Below, in pieces: positions 40,249-48,553 of a DNA stretch of 64,000 bases (positions within the stretch are counted from its first letter, which is position 1; every line of letters begins with the position of its first letter). The notes beneath the pieces are model-generated. The model worked only from the letters and a program-made list of their open reading frames with translations, made no database searches and was not told the origin of the DNA. The translations under genes were made by a program, and so were the position numbers. Source of the stretch: Vreelandella aquamarina (GTDB lineage: Bacteria > Pseudomonadota > Gammaproteobacteria > Pseudomonadales > Halomonadaceae); the NCBI RefSeq assembly GCF_900110265.1, contig NZ_FODB01000001.1:62001-126000 (forward strand). Direction: 5' to 3'.

Positions 40249-41136
40249 ATGAAGCTCAACTACCATCACCTTTACTATTTTTGGCAAGTGGCGAAATCAG
40301 GCCACCTGACCCGCACGGCCGAAGCGCTGCACGTGTCACAGTCGTCGCTTTCCCAGCAAATTCGCCAGTTAGAGGAGCGCCTGGGCCAAGCGCTGTTTAT
40401 TCGCGAAGGGCGGCAGCTGCACCTTTCCGAAGCAGGCAGGCTGGCGTTTGATTACGCGGAAACCATCTTCACCCAAGGCGAAGAGCTGAGCGCGCTGTTT
40501 GCTGAAGGCGGTCACGCCCATCGCGAAGTGGTGCGCGTCGGGGCAGTGGCCACGCTATCGCGCAACTTTCAGGAAGGATTTGTACGGCCGCTGCTGGGCC
40601 GAGACGACCTAGATTTGATACTGCAAAGCGGTGGTCTGGATGACCTGCTAAGGCGGCTTTCGGCCCACAAGCTAGACGTGGTGCTCTCTAACCAACCCGT
40701 GCGTGGCGATAGTGAACACCCCTGGCGCTCCCAGCGGTTAGCGCGCCAGCCGGTAAGTTTAATTGCAGCACCCCACCTCTCGCCGCCCCCTGCTTTTCCC
40801 AAAGGCTTAAACGGCCACGCGTTTATTCTGCCTGGGGTTGAAAACGCCACTCGCCACGCCTTCGACCAGCTGTGCAGCCACTACCGGCTAACGCCCAAGA
40901 TTGCCGCCGAAGTCGACGACATGGCAATGATGCGCCTACTGGCGCGGGACACGCAGCACATTGCCGTTATGCCCCCCGTGGTAGTACGTGACGAGCTGCA
41001 CAACGGCACGCTAAAAGATTACGGCGCGCTGCCCGGCGTATGGGAAGAATTCTACGCCATTACCATTCAACGCCGGTTTGAATCCCCCAGCCTAAAAGCG
41101 CTGCTCACTCGCTCTGGCGAATCGCTGTTGGATTAG
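40249..41136 (+). CDS. LysR-family regulator, NhaR-like, divergent from dabBA
   Basis: A 295-aa LTTR. The winged HTH (residues 1-62) begins MKLNYHHLYYFWQVAKSGHL and contains VSQSSLSQQIRQLEERLG, closely like NhaR, whose known inducer is sodium. The effector domain (about 92-290) follows. Divergent placement against dabBA with an LTTR-like dyad between them makes it the probable regulator of inorganic-carbon uptake. The signal is unknown; in a halophile, Na+, pH or bicarbonate are all reasonable. Confidence 0.9.
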   Translation: MKLNYHHLYYFWQVAKSGHLTRTAEALHVSQSSLSQQIRQLEERLGQALFIREGRQLHLSEAGRLAFDYAETIFTQGEELSALFAEGGHAHREVVRVGAVATLSRNFQEGFVRPLLGRDDLDLILQSGGLDDLLRRLSAHKLDVVLSNQPVRGDSEHPWRSQRLARQPVSLIAAPHLSPPPAFPKGLNGHAFILPGVENATRHAFDQLCSHYRLTPKIAAEVDDMAMMRLLARDTQHIAVMPPVVVRDELHNGTLKDYGALPGVWEEFYAITIQRRFESPSLKALLTRSGESLLD

Positions 41137-41152
41137 CGCGTAGGCAAGCGCT

Positions 41153-41365
41153 CTACTTAGCCAACAAGCCCGCCACACCCCGCTCGGCGGCTTCAATAGC
41201 GCCGGCAAAAGACAACGGCGAAGCGGTTTTAAGGCGCTCCACTAGGGCGCGCTCTCGCTGCTCTATGCGCTCCATCTCTTTCATAGCTTCCCGCTTGCTG
41301 TGCAGCAAGAGCGACCCGCTGGCATACGAAAGGCTAGAAAGAAGGTCAGGAGGGGAACCGACTTT
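41153..41365 (-). other. Short open frame without a clear start, possibly a gene remnant
   Basis: Minus-strand frame of 70 codons between an upstream TGA and a TAG. The predicted peptide is amphipathic and charged in the middle (REAMKEMERIEQRERALVE) and ends GAIEAAERGVAGLLAK. The first ATG is at 41284, leaving only 43 residues, with GGGAAG close upstream. Base composition and codon use look coding. It lies just downstream of tRNA-Ser in a 348-bp stretch otherwise holding only the tRNA terminator. I do not recognise the family. Confidence 0.35.
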
Positions 41366-41443
41366 TCACCATAAAACTGGAAATATATCCAGCATGACTA
41401 CCTGAGAATATCTCTCAAAAAAATGGTTAGAATACAAAAAACC

Positions 41444-41475
41444 AAAACCCGTAAGTCATTGACTTTACGGGTTTT
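41444..41475 (-). terminator. Terminator of tRNA-Ser
   Basis: Stem AAAACCCGTAA / TTACGGGTTTT with an inner GTC / GAC helix and one bulge. On the minus strand it is followed by a T-rich run. It lies 10 bp after the CCA end of the tRNA. Confidence 0.8.
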
Positions 41476-41484
41476 TTTAAATAA

Positions 41485-41575
41485 TGGCGGAGGGACAGGG
41501 ATTCGAACCCTGGATAGGCTATTAACCTATGCCGGTTTTCAAGACCGGTGCATTCAACCGCTCTGCCATCCCTCC
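41485..41575 (-). tRNA. tRNA-Ser (anticodon UGA)
   Basis: A 91-nt tRNA with encoded CCA. The acceptor stem GGAGGG pairs with CCCTCC, the anticodon loop CTTGAAA gives TGA at plus positions 41539-41541, the long variable arm (TAGGTTAATAGCCTA) is typical of serine tRNAs, and the T-arm contains GGTTCGAATCC. Its own promoter lies just upstream and a terminator just downstream. Confidence 0.97.
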
Positions 41576-41590
41576 AGCTTATGGGTGCGT

Positions 41591-41618
41591 ATAATAACAG
41601 CTTCCCCTTGTAAGTCAA
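41591..41618 (-). promoter_or_regulatory. Promoter of tRNA-Ser
   Basis: Minus-strand TTGACT (41618-41613), 16 bp, TATTAT (41596-41591). The predicted start is about 9 nt before the mature tRNA. Confidence 0.7.
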
Positions 41619-41633
41619 CGCCTTTTGAATAAA

Positions 41634-43340
41634 TTAGTAGAGTCTTAAGCCGACGCGGGTTATCTCACCACCTTCCATGTCACTGACGACCCAGTGAATG
41701 CCGTGCCAGTCCACGTCGTCCCCCACCACTGGGTGGCCGCCTACCCGCAGAGAGACGAACTCGGCCAGGGTCATCTCCTGCTCGCCGGGGCTCAGAGTCA
41801 AGCCGTAGGCTTGAGCGATGTCTTGCATTTGGGCGTTGCCGTCCAAAGTAAAGGTGCCAAAGAAGGCGCGCTCTTGCTTGAGCTTGGCATCGCCATTGAA
41901 CAAGCGATTCAGGGCCACCAGGTCTTCACTGCGACCAATCACGCAGACCACATCCCCCAGTTTCAGTCGGGTGCTGCCTTTGGGGTGGAGCATGACATGG
42001 TTGCGGAACAACGCCGAGATCAAGGCGCCGGAGGGAAACCGCAGCAGCCGGATAGGCACATCGTCCAGGTCCTGGTTTTCTACCGTGTAGACGAACATTT
42101 CAAAATCGTTTTCCGGCAGGATGCCCAATGGACCGCGACGGTTGGGCATGGTACCCGCGGGTACTTCTACTTTCAGCCAGCGGGCCATGAGGGTGAGAGA
42201 GCCGCCTTGAATCAGCAGCGACATCAGCACCACCGCAAAGGCGACATTAAAGTAGAGCGACGCGTTTTCGACTCCGCCAATCACTGGAAAAATGGCGAGC
42301 ACGATCGGAACGGCTCCGCGCAGGCCGACCCAGGCAATGAAGAGGGTTTCGCGCCAACGGAATTTGAAAAAGGGTTTAATGCTAATCAAGACGGCCAGCG
42401 GGCGAGCAACGAAGATCAACGCCAACGCAACGAAGCCAGCGGGCAGGGCCACGTCCCAAAGCTCGCTGGGCGTCACCAGCAATCCCAGCACCAAGAACAA
42501 GCCAATTTGGCTCAACCAGGCCAAACCATCGTGTACGGGCAGGATGAAATTGAGGTGGCGGCCTGGCTGATTACCAATCATCAGGCCCGCTAGATAAATC
42601 GCTAAAAAGCCGCTGCCTCCCAGCACGCTGGTCAACCCGAACACGCTAAAGCCAAGTGCCAGCGCCAGCATGGCATAAAGGCCAGGTGCCAAGTCCAGCC
42701 AGCGGAGCAGTTTAGCGCTAAGCCATCCGCCCCCAATGCCGACGGCCAACCCAATACCAAACTGAGAAACGAAGAACAGCAACGTTTCGCTGACAGCGCC
42801 GATGTCACCGACCAGCAGCTCTACCAGCATCAGTGTTAGAAAGATCGCCATCGGGTCGTTGGTACCCGATTCGATTTCCAGCGTCGCCCCTACCCGTTCG
42901 TTAAGGTTCACTCCCCGTCCGCTTAACATGGAGAAGACCGCCGCAGCATCGGTAGACCCGACGATGGCACCTACCAGCAGCCCTTGCACCAAGGAGAGAT
43001 CAAATACCCACATGGCAATGACACCGACGATGGCGCTGGTAATGAAGACACCGAACGTCGCCAGAGAGAGCGCAGGACGAAACCCGACTCGGAATGTTTT
43101 GAGACGCGTGCGCAACCCACCATCGAGCAGAATCATGGCGAGCGCTAGATGGCCGATCGTAAAGGCCATGGAATAGTCATCGAACTCGACGCCTAGCAGG
43201 CCTTCCTCTCCGGCCAACATCCCGAGGCCCAAGAAAATCAGCAGTATCGGTACGCCCACCATGGAAGAGAGACGACTCGCGAGGATGCTGAGCGCCATTA
43301 GGGAACCACCCACTAGGAAGAACGTATAAATTGCGTCCAT
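41634..43340 (-). CDS. nhaP2: K+/H+ antiporter, CPA1 family (CvrA/NhaP2 type)
   Basis: A 568-aa antiporter. About 12 membrane helices (1-390) include the CPA1 ion-binding region GAIVGSTDAAAVFS followed by LEIESGTNDPMAIFL, which hold the acidic ion-binding residues. The cytoplasmic part carries a TrkA-C/RCK_C domain (about 400-480) and a C-terminal CorC/HlyC-like domain (about 490-565). CvrA/NhaP2 proteins export K+ (and Na+ or Rb+) for H+ and adjust cell volume at low osmolarity. GGAGAG precedes the ATG. It is a plausible safety valve for a salt-adapted cell. Confidence 0.92.
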   Translation of the reverse strand: MDAIYTFFLVGGSLMALSILASRLSSMVGVPILLIFLGLGMLAGEEGLLGVEFDDYSMAFTIGHLALAMILLDGGLRTRLKTFRVGFRPALSLATFGVFITSAIVGVIAMWVFDLSLVQGLLVGAIVGSTDAAAVFSMLSGRGVNLNERVGATLEIESGTNDPMAIFLTLMLVELLVGDIGAVSETLLFFVSQFGIGLAVGIGGGWLSAKLLRWLDLAPGLYAMLALALGFSVFGLTSVLGGSGFLAIYLAGLMIGNQPGRHLNFILPVHDGLAWLSQIGLFLVLGLLVTPSELWDVALPAGFVALALIFVARPLAVLISIKPFFKFRWRETLFIAWVGLRGAVPIVLAIFPVIGGVENASLYFNVAFAVVLMSLLIQGGSLTLMARWLKVEVPAGTMPNRRGPLGILPENDFEMFVYTVENQDLDDVPIRLLRFPSGALISALFRNHVMLHPKGSTRLKLGDVVCVIGRSEDLVALNRLFNGDAKLKQERAFFGTFTLDGNAQMQDIAQAYGLTLSPGEQEMTLAEFVSLRVGGHPVVGDDVDWHGIHWVVSDMEGGEITRVGLRLY

Positions 43341-43487
43341 GTCTCTCCATCTCTACATTAATGCCGTTCTATTATTGCATATCGTTGCTGAATTTACTGA
43401 GCGTGTTCGCTAGGTTTATGCAAGGGACTAGCCAGATGCTTTGCCTGACAGCTAAACTCCGCCGTCCTACCATCGGGAGTTGAGGTT

Positions 43488-44645
43488 ATGTTGAACGCTT
43501 TTTGGCGTGAACGTTCATTTCTAGCACTGTCATTGTTCTTTTTTTTATTATTTTCATTTTCAGCAACTTACGCAAACGAAGAGCGTGATTCAGGAAACCT
43601 CGACGCCCCTCTTTCTTTAGAAAGCGATGTAGCGCTTCCTGAAGGGCTGTGGCCCGCAGGCGATAACAGCGCAGCTGAAGTACCTGAAGAAGCGCCCAGT
43701 ATGGCGGTGATTCCCCCGCCCCCTCTCGATCCGCCGCCACTGAAACAGCTAACGCTGATGCTAGATTGGTACTTAAGCCCCCAGCATGCCGCCCTCATCG
43801 TGGCGAAAGAGCGGGCCCTGTTTGCTGCCCAAGGGCTTGAAATCGAGCTATTAACCCCAGCCGACCCATCCATTGCGATTAAGCTGCTGGCGGCCGGAGA
43901 AGTTGATTTAGCGCTCACCCGCCAGCCGCTGCTACATTTACATGCCCACGATGGCGCGCCAATTACACGCATCGCCACGCTGATAGAAACGCCGTTAAAT
44001 GCAGTGATCGTGGCAGGTGAAGCGCCAGCACCCGCAGCGGTTGCCGACGCCCTAGCCGATTTACACTACGGTTATTCCACCCGCGAGGGGCGTGATGTGT
44101 TAGTGGAACAACTTCTGCCCCGTTCAGTGCGCCAAGTCGATGACTTCGTTGCGCCTGAAAGCGTCCATTTTGATGCCGCCGATGCACTACGTTCGAGCAG
44201 AGTCGACGCCGTGGCGGATGGTTTTTTTCATACGCTACCCCAGCAGCTCGCCTCCGATGGCATCGTCACTCATACCGTGCGCTACAGCGACATCGATATC
44301 CCGCGCCACGATGGGCTGATTCTATTAGCCAATAGCGACTCCGTTGCTCGTCAGGCCACCACCTGGTCGCGGGTGCTAATCGCTCTGGAAGAGGCCAGCA
44401 ACTGGATGATTGAGCACCCTGAAGAAGCCTGGACGCTGCTGGTCACAACACACCCCGTACTGGATAACCCCATCAATCAAGAGGCGTGGGATGACCTGCT
44501 CCGCCGCGTTGCGTTAAGCCCTGCGGCACTAGACGAGCGGCGCTATGCGGCGTTTGAAAGCTACTTGCAGAGTGCGGGCGTCACAGAAAATTCAATTCCC
44601 GTCACGCGGCTGGCGGTGAACCCCCACTTACTGATGGAGCGCTAA
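43488..44645 (+). CDS. NMT1/THI5-like ABC transporter substrate-binding protein, orphan
   Basis: A 385-aa exported protein with a signal peptide (hydrophobic 11-27, cleavage near TYA-NEE) and a proline-rich linker (about 60-85). The NMT1-like periplasmic binding domain (about 88-340) includes LTLMLDWYLSPQHAALIVAKE, read in two parts, and the later GEVDLALTRQP. ThiY/NMT1 relatives bind pyrimidine precursors of thiamine. No permease or ATPase gene adjoins it and no TPP riboswitch motif was recognised upstream, so the ligand and its transporter are uncertain. The Pro/Glu-rich insert between signal and domain is unusual. Confidence 0.8.
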   Translation: MLNAFWRERSFLALSLFFFLLFSFSATYANEERDSGNLDAPLSLESDVALPEGLWPAGDNSAAEVPEEAPSMAVIPPPPLDPPPLKQLTLMLDWYLSPQHAALIVAKERALFAAQGLEIELLTPADPSIAIKLLAAGEVDLALTRQPLLHLHAHDGAPITRIATLIETPLNAVIVAGEAPAPAAVADALADLHYGYSTREGRDVLVEQLLPRSVRQVDDFVAPESVHFDAADALRSSRVDAVADGFFHTLPQQLASDGIVTHTVRYSDIDIPRHDGLILLANSDSVARQATTWSRVLIALEEASNWMIEHPEEAWTLLVTTHPVLDNPINQEAWDDLLRRVALSPAALDERRYAAFESYLQSAGVTENSIPVTRLAVNPHLLMER

Positions 44646-44659
44646 CCCGCACGCCGTAA

Positions 44660-45463
44660 TTACGATTGCGCCGCTATAAAGGCGTCGATCGCTTGCTGAA
44701 ACGCATCAGGCTGGTCGGCATGCAGCCAGTGGCCAGCGTTTTTGAGGGTGACCAGCCGCGCCCGAGGCAGCACTTCACGCAGCGCTGGCAGCATATCGTC
44801 GCTCACGTAGTGGGAATTGGCACCGCGCAGTACCAGCGTCGCGCCTTCAAACGGGGAATCACCATCGGGCTCACCGATAATGGCCTCGTAGCCGCGTTGG
44901 ATTTCATCCAGACCAACCCGCACGCCCATCACGCCATTCTCGTCACGCACCAAGTTAGTCGCCAAGAATAGCCGTGTGGGGCGAGAATCGACGTGTTCTG
45001 CCAGCAAAGCGTCTGCTTCGCGGCGATTGGTTGGCTTGCCTTTTCGTACTTGCTCCAGGGCAGCAAACACATCGTCATGGCCGTGCTGATAGGCCACCGG
45101 GGCAATATCAGCCACCATGAGCGATAGGCAACGCTGCGGCGCTTGGCGCGCCAGCGTAATGGCTACCTTGCCGCCCATGGAGTGGCCTAAAATATGCGCT
45201 TGCTCAATACCCAGCTTATCTAACGCTGCCAGCACATCCTGGCTCATGGCGCTATAGCTCATGCCTTCTGCGTGCGGGGAGCGTCCGTGATTACGCAGGT
45301 CCACCGCCACTACCCGGCGCTTGCGCTGCCATACTTTCAAATGCGAGCGCCAATTATCGGCACTGCCGAGCAAGCCATGAATCACGACCAGCGGCTGTCT
45401 ATCCGTGTCGGCGTCAGCAGGCAGGTCAATCGCGTAAAGATCCACGGGGACATTGTCGGTCAT
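44660..45463 (-). CDS. Alpha/beta-hydrolase, YbfF-like esterase
   Basis: A 267-aa cytoplasmic hydrolase. Visible parts are the oxyanion segment VVIHGLLGSADNWRSH, the Asp-containing VDLRNHGRSPH, the nucleophile elbow GHSMGG (Ser near 95), and the C-terminal NAGHWLHADQPDAF with the catalytic His. This matches E. coli YbfF, an esterase with activity on acyl-CoA and malonyl-CoA esters in vitro. It is 16 bp downstream of yhhQ on the same strand and may be co-transcribed and so indirectly under the same riboswitch. Confidence 0.88.
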   Translation of the reverse strand: MTDNVPVDLYAIDLPADADTDRQPLVVIHGLLGSADNWRSHLKVWQRKRRVVAVDLRNHGRSPHAEGMSYSAMSQDVLAALDKLGIEQAHILGHSMGGKVAITLARQAPQRCLSLMVADIAPVAYQHGHDDVFAALEQVRKGKPTNRREADALLAEHVDSRPTRLFLATNLVRDENGVMGVRVGLDEIQRGYEAIIGEPDGDSPFEGATLVLRGANSHYVSDDMLPALREVLPRARLVTLKNAGHWLHADQPDAFQQAIDAFIAAQS

Positions 45464-45479
45464 GCTATTTCCTTATCGG

Positions 45480-46148
45480 TTAAGCGGTTCGCGGCGCAGC
45501 ATCGTCCTGCCCTGTCCATACCACCAAACGACGCGTTAGCCATGCGAGCAGCAGGCCATAGAGGGGCAGGAAGAACAGCAGGCTAATGCCCAGCTTAATG
45601 GCGTAGTCAACGGCAGCAATTTCTACCCAGTGCTGAGCCATAAAGGGGTCAGGACTGTTATAGAAGGCGGTGGCAAAGAAGGCAAACGTATCGGCAAGAT
45701 TGCCCAGAATGGTCGAGCACACAGGTGCGACCCACCACGCCCACTGGCGCAGGCGGTCAAACACCTGCACATCGAGCAGTTGCCCCAATACGTAAGCAAG
45801 GAAGCTGGCAACTGCAATGCGGGCAACAAACAGGTTCCACTCGCCGAGTGCCTCAATGCCGGCAAAGCTGCCGCGTGGGAAGATCACTGACACCACGTAA
45901 GACACCAACAGCGCCGGAAACATCACGCGTAGGATAATCGTGCGGGCTGGCCCTTTACCAAATAGGCGCACCGTTAAGTCGGTGGCTAGAAAGATAAACG
46001 GAAAGCTGAACGCGCCCCAGGTGGTATGAAACCCAAACAGCGTAAACGGTAGCTGCACCAGATAGTTACTGGCAGCAATGATGGCGATATGGAAGGCGAC
46101 CATTACCATGAGACAACGGCGATGCTGAGCGTCGGTTAAAGCAAACAT
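45480..46148 (-). CDS. yhhQ: 7-cyano-7-deazaguanine (preQ0/preQ1) precursor transporter YhhQ
   Basis: A 222-aa membrane protein with six predicted helices, COG1738/VUT family. Recognisable segments are LVQLPFTLFGFHTTWGAFSFP, read in parts near residue 30, FIFLATDLTVRLFG (about 50-63), and the helix with STILGNLADTFAFFATAFY. YhhQ imports queuosine precursors into the cytoplasm. A preQ1-I-like riboswitch directly upstream supports this ligand class. The leader brings AAAGG near the start codon, suggesting translational control. Confidence 0.92.
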   Translation of the reverse strand: MFALTDAQHRRCLMVMVAFHIAIIAASNYLVQLPFTLFGFHTTWGAFSFPFIFLATDLTVRLFGKGPARTIILRVMFPALLVSYVVSVIFPRGSFAGIEALGEWNLFVARIAVASFLAYVLGQLLDVQVFDRLRQWAWWVAPVCSTILGNLADTFAFFATAFYNSPDPFMAQHWVEIAAVDYAIKLGISLLFFLPLYGLLLAWLTRRLVVWTGQDDAAPRTA

Positions 46149-46157
46149 ACAGATTGG

Positions 46158-46194
46158 CCTTTTTTTGGTTGATAGAGGGGTTAGGGAACCCTCG
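46158..46194 (-). promoter_or_regulatory. Probable preQ1-I riboswitch controlling yhhQ
   Basis: On the minus strand the leader folds GAGGG / CCCUC (P1) around a UUCCCUAAC loop, then runs CUCUAUCAACC into an A-rich stretch and AAAGG. This matches the layout of the small preQ1-I aptamer: short P1, GGUUC at the 5' side of the loop, ACCCCUCUAU at its 3' side, and an A-rich tail forming an H-type pseudoknot. The loop CCU can pair with AGG of the putative Shine-Dalgarno 9 nt before the ATG, so ligand would block translation. The 37-nt size and the gene it precedes both fit. Confidence 0.75.
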
Positions 46195-46225
46195 AAAAAG
46201 CGCGTTGAGCGCCACTGGGGCGCGC

Positions 46226-46231
46226 ATTATA
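46226..46231 (-). promoter_or_regulatory. -10 element of the yhhQ promoter
   Basis: Minus-strand TATAAT (in GCGTATAATGCGC), 32 nt before the aptamer. The -35 region is T-rich with no good match to TTGACA, so the promoter is inferred from the perfect -10. Confidence 0.5.
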
Positions 46232-46270
46232 CGCGTTCCTCACGGTAATAAAAAAAAGCATAAAATTGAA

Positions 46271-46308
46271 CGCACAAAGCCGCCCATGGGGTTGGGCGGC
46301 TTTGTGCG
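46271..46308 (-). terminator. Terminator of prpE
   Basis: Perfect 15-bp GC-rich stem (CGCACAAAGCCGCCC / GGGCGGCTTTGTGCG) with an 8-nt loop; on the minus strand it is followed by a T-rich run. It lies 27 bp after the prpE stop. Confidence 0.85.
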
Positions 46309-46334
46309 TGGTTTGAGCGTGGCAGAGAAGATGC

Positions 46335-48251
46335 TTAGCTATCGGTGGAGGTTGCTTGATCGGCAGCACCCACCTTGCGTTCACGCATCGCTGCATGCAC
46401 ATCTTCCAAACTGGTGGGGTCATCAATGGTAGAGGGAATGCCGAAGGATTTTCCATCGGCGATATTGCGCAGCAGTTTGCGCAGTATCTTGCCCGAGCGG
46501 GTTTTGGGCAACCGGTTCACTATCAGCACCTGCTTAAAACAGGCGATGGGGCCGATATGTTCACGCATGCGCTCAATCAGTTCTGCTTCCAAGGTTGCTT
46601 CGTCGCCATTAAAGCCATCTTTGGGAATCACTAGCCCCACTGGTAGCTGCCCTTTTAGTTCATCATGAATACCGATTACCGCACATTCCGCCACTGCCGG
46701 ATGCGCGCCCACTACTTCTTCCATCTCACCGGTAGAAAGGCGATGACCCGCTACGTTAATCACATCATCGGTGCGCCCCATGATGAACAGGTAGCCCTCC
46801 TCATCAAAGTAGCCGCCGTCGCCGGTTAGGTAATAGCCAGGGTAAGCGGCCATGTAGGCACTGTGAAAGCGCTGCGGATCACGCCATACACCCACCAAAC
46901 ACCCCGGCGGCATCGGCTGCTTGATGACGACGCTGCCCTGTTGCATGGCGGGCGCCTGTTCGCCGTCGCGGTCAAGAATCTGCACGTTGAAGCCGGGCAC
47001 CGGGTAAGTGGCAGAGCCCGCCTTAGTGGCCGCTGCTTCAATGCCCGGCAAGTTGGCGGCAATCGGCCAGCCGGTTTCAGTTTGCCACCAGTGGTCGATG
47101 ACCGGCACATCGAGCAGGTCATCCAACCAATGAAAAGTCGGTGGATCTAAGCGCTCACCAGCAACATATAAGTGCTGCAGGCTGCTGATATCGTACTTTT
47201 CCAACTGCTTGGCGTCAGGGTCCTCTTTTTTCATCGCCCGGAACGCTGTGGGAGCTGTAAAGAAGCTCTTCACTTTGTACTCTTCAATCAAGCGCCAAAA
47301 TGCACCCGCGTCTGGTGTTTTCACGGGCTTACCTTCGTATACCACGGTGGTACAGCCACGCAGTAGCGGTGCGTAAACAATATACGAGTGCCCCACGACC
47401 CAACCCACATCCGAGGCGGTAAACATCACATCGCCTGGATTAAGGTCGTAAATCACTTCCATCGAATAGGCCAAGGCGACCGCATAGCCGCCAGTGTCTC
47501 GCACCACGCCTTTGGGCTTGCCAGTAGTGCCGGAGGTATAGAGCACATACAGCGGGTCGGTGGCTTTCACGGGTACGCAATCCACAAAGGGAGCATCCGC
47601 CACCAGCTCGTGCCAGTCCACATCGCTGGGTTGTAACTCTGCACGATGCGCTGCGCGCTGAAATACCACGCAAGCATCTGGCTTGAAGCTGCTCAGCGAG
47701 ATAGCTTTTTCGACAATGGGCTTATAGGGCAGCACTTTATCAACTTCGACTCCACAGGAAGCAGCAATCACTACTTTCGGTTCGGCATCTTCAATGCGAG
47801 CTGCCAGCTCGTGGGGCGCAAAGCCGCCAAACACTACCGAGTGCACCGCGCCTAAACGGGCGCAGGCGTACATGGCAATCAATGCCTCAGGCACCATGGG
47901 CATATAAATAATGACACGGTCGCCTTTGGTTACCCCCAGCTTGGCAAGACCGCCAGCAAACCGCGCCACCCGGTCGCGTAGCTCAAGGTAGTTAATGGTT
48001 TGCTTGGATTGAGTAACCGGTGAGTCCCAATAAATGGCGGGTTGATCACCGCGCCCTTGCTCAACGTGGTAGTCAATGGCGGCATAGCAAATATTCAGTT
48101 CGCCATCGCCAAACCAGCGAGCGTGCTGCTGGTCGTCATAGGTAAGGATGGTGCTAGGCGGCGTGTACCAAGGCAGCTTTTTGGCCTGCTCGGCCCAGAA
48201 AGTCTCAGGATGCTCAATAGAGTGCTGGTAGGTGCGCTGATAGAGGCTCAT
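46335..48251 (-). CDS. prpE: Propionyl-CoA / acyl-CoA synthetase (AMP-forming), PrpE type
   Basis: Activates propionate (or acetate) with ATP and CoA. The 638-aa ANL enzyme has YTSGTTGKPKG (P-loop-like), the adenylate motif WWQTETGWP, the hinge YLTGDGG, and the C-terminal catalytic Lys588 in PKTRSGKILRK. Its start MSLYQRTYQHSIEHPETFW is typical of PrpE rather than Acs. The C-terminal lysine is the classic site of Pat-type acetylation, and a Pat gene lies at 29 kb. The ATG at 48251 has AAGG upstream and is preferred over a codon at 48287. No prpBCD cluster is attached. Confidence 0.9.
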   Translation of the reverse strand: MSLYQRTYQHSIEHPETFWAEQAKKLPWYTPPSTILTYDDQQHARWFGDGELNICYAAIDYHVEQGRGDQPAIYWDSPVTQSKQTINYLELRDRVARFAGGLAKLGVTKGDRVIIYMPMVPEALIAMYACARLGAVHSVVFGGFAPHELAARIEDAEPKVVIAASCGVEVDKVLPYKPIVEKAISLSSFKPDACVVFQRAAHRAELQPSDVDWHELVADAPFVDCVPVKATDPLYVLYTSGTTGKPKGVVRDTGGYAVALAYSMEVIYDLNPGDVMFTASDVGWVVGHSYIVYAPLLRGCTTVVYEGKPVKTPDAGAFWRLIEEYKVKSFFTAPTAFRAMKKEDPDAKQLEKYDISSLQHLYVAGERLDPPTFHWLDDLLDVPVIDHWWQTETGWPIAANLPGIEAAATKAGSATYPVPGFNVQILDRDGEQAPAMQQGSVVIKQPMPPGCLVGVWRDPQRFHSAYMAAYPGYYLTGDGGYFDEEGYLFIMGRTDDVINVAGHRLSTGEMEEVVGAHPAVAECAVIGIHDELKGQLPVGLVIPKDGFNGDEATLEAELIERMREHIGPIACFKQVLIVNRLPKTRSGKILRKLLRNIADGKSFGIPSTIDDPTSLEDVHAAMRERKVGAADQATSTDS

Positions 48252-48553
48252 GGTGACCTTGTGATTATTGTGTCGGTTGATAAGCATCTTCGAAGCAAAG
48301 ATGAATTGTTGACACTTTATAAAGTAACCATCAATTTCACCCTCATACTATGGGATAAAACGCGACCAAAGCCGTAGCCAAACGCAGACATTGTCGACAA
48401 AAAAGCCCTCACTACCATTGATAGAGCGTTAAACCCATATTTGGACAAAAACCGCTAAATTACTGATCATTAAACAACCCAATCCTCGCGACGCGACGAT
48501 GGCTACATAATCTATAACAACGCTGTCACTACAGTGTAGGCAAGGAGATCCTC

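Noticed and set aside
41694-42593. A 299-codon plus-strand frame opposite the K+/H+ antiporter gene
   Set aside because: It is antisense to conserved antiporter and RCK_C coding sequence, and its translation is His/Gln-rich without a domain or ribosome-binding site; shadow frame.
43341-43487. TPP riboswitch before the NMT1/THI5-like gene
   Set aside because: The conserved CUGAGA and ACCUGA blocks of the THI element are absent.
48252-48420. Sigma-54-like element upstream of prpE (TTGGCTACGGCTTTGGT on the minus strand)
   Set aside because: The -24 GG is present at the right distance, but the -12 element reads GG instead of GC and no PrpR-type activator gene is near; the match is too weak.
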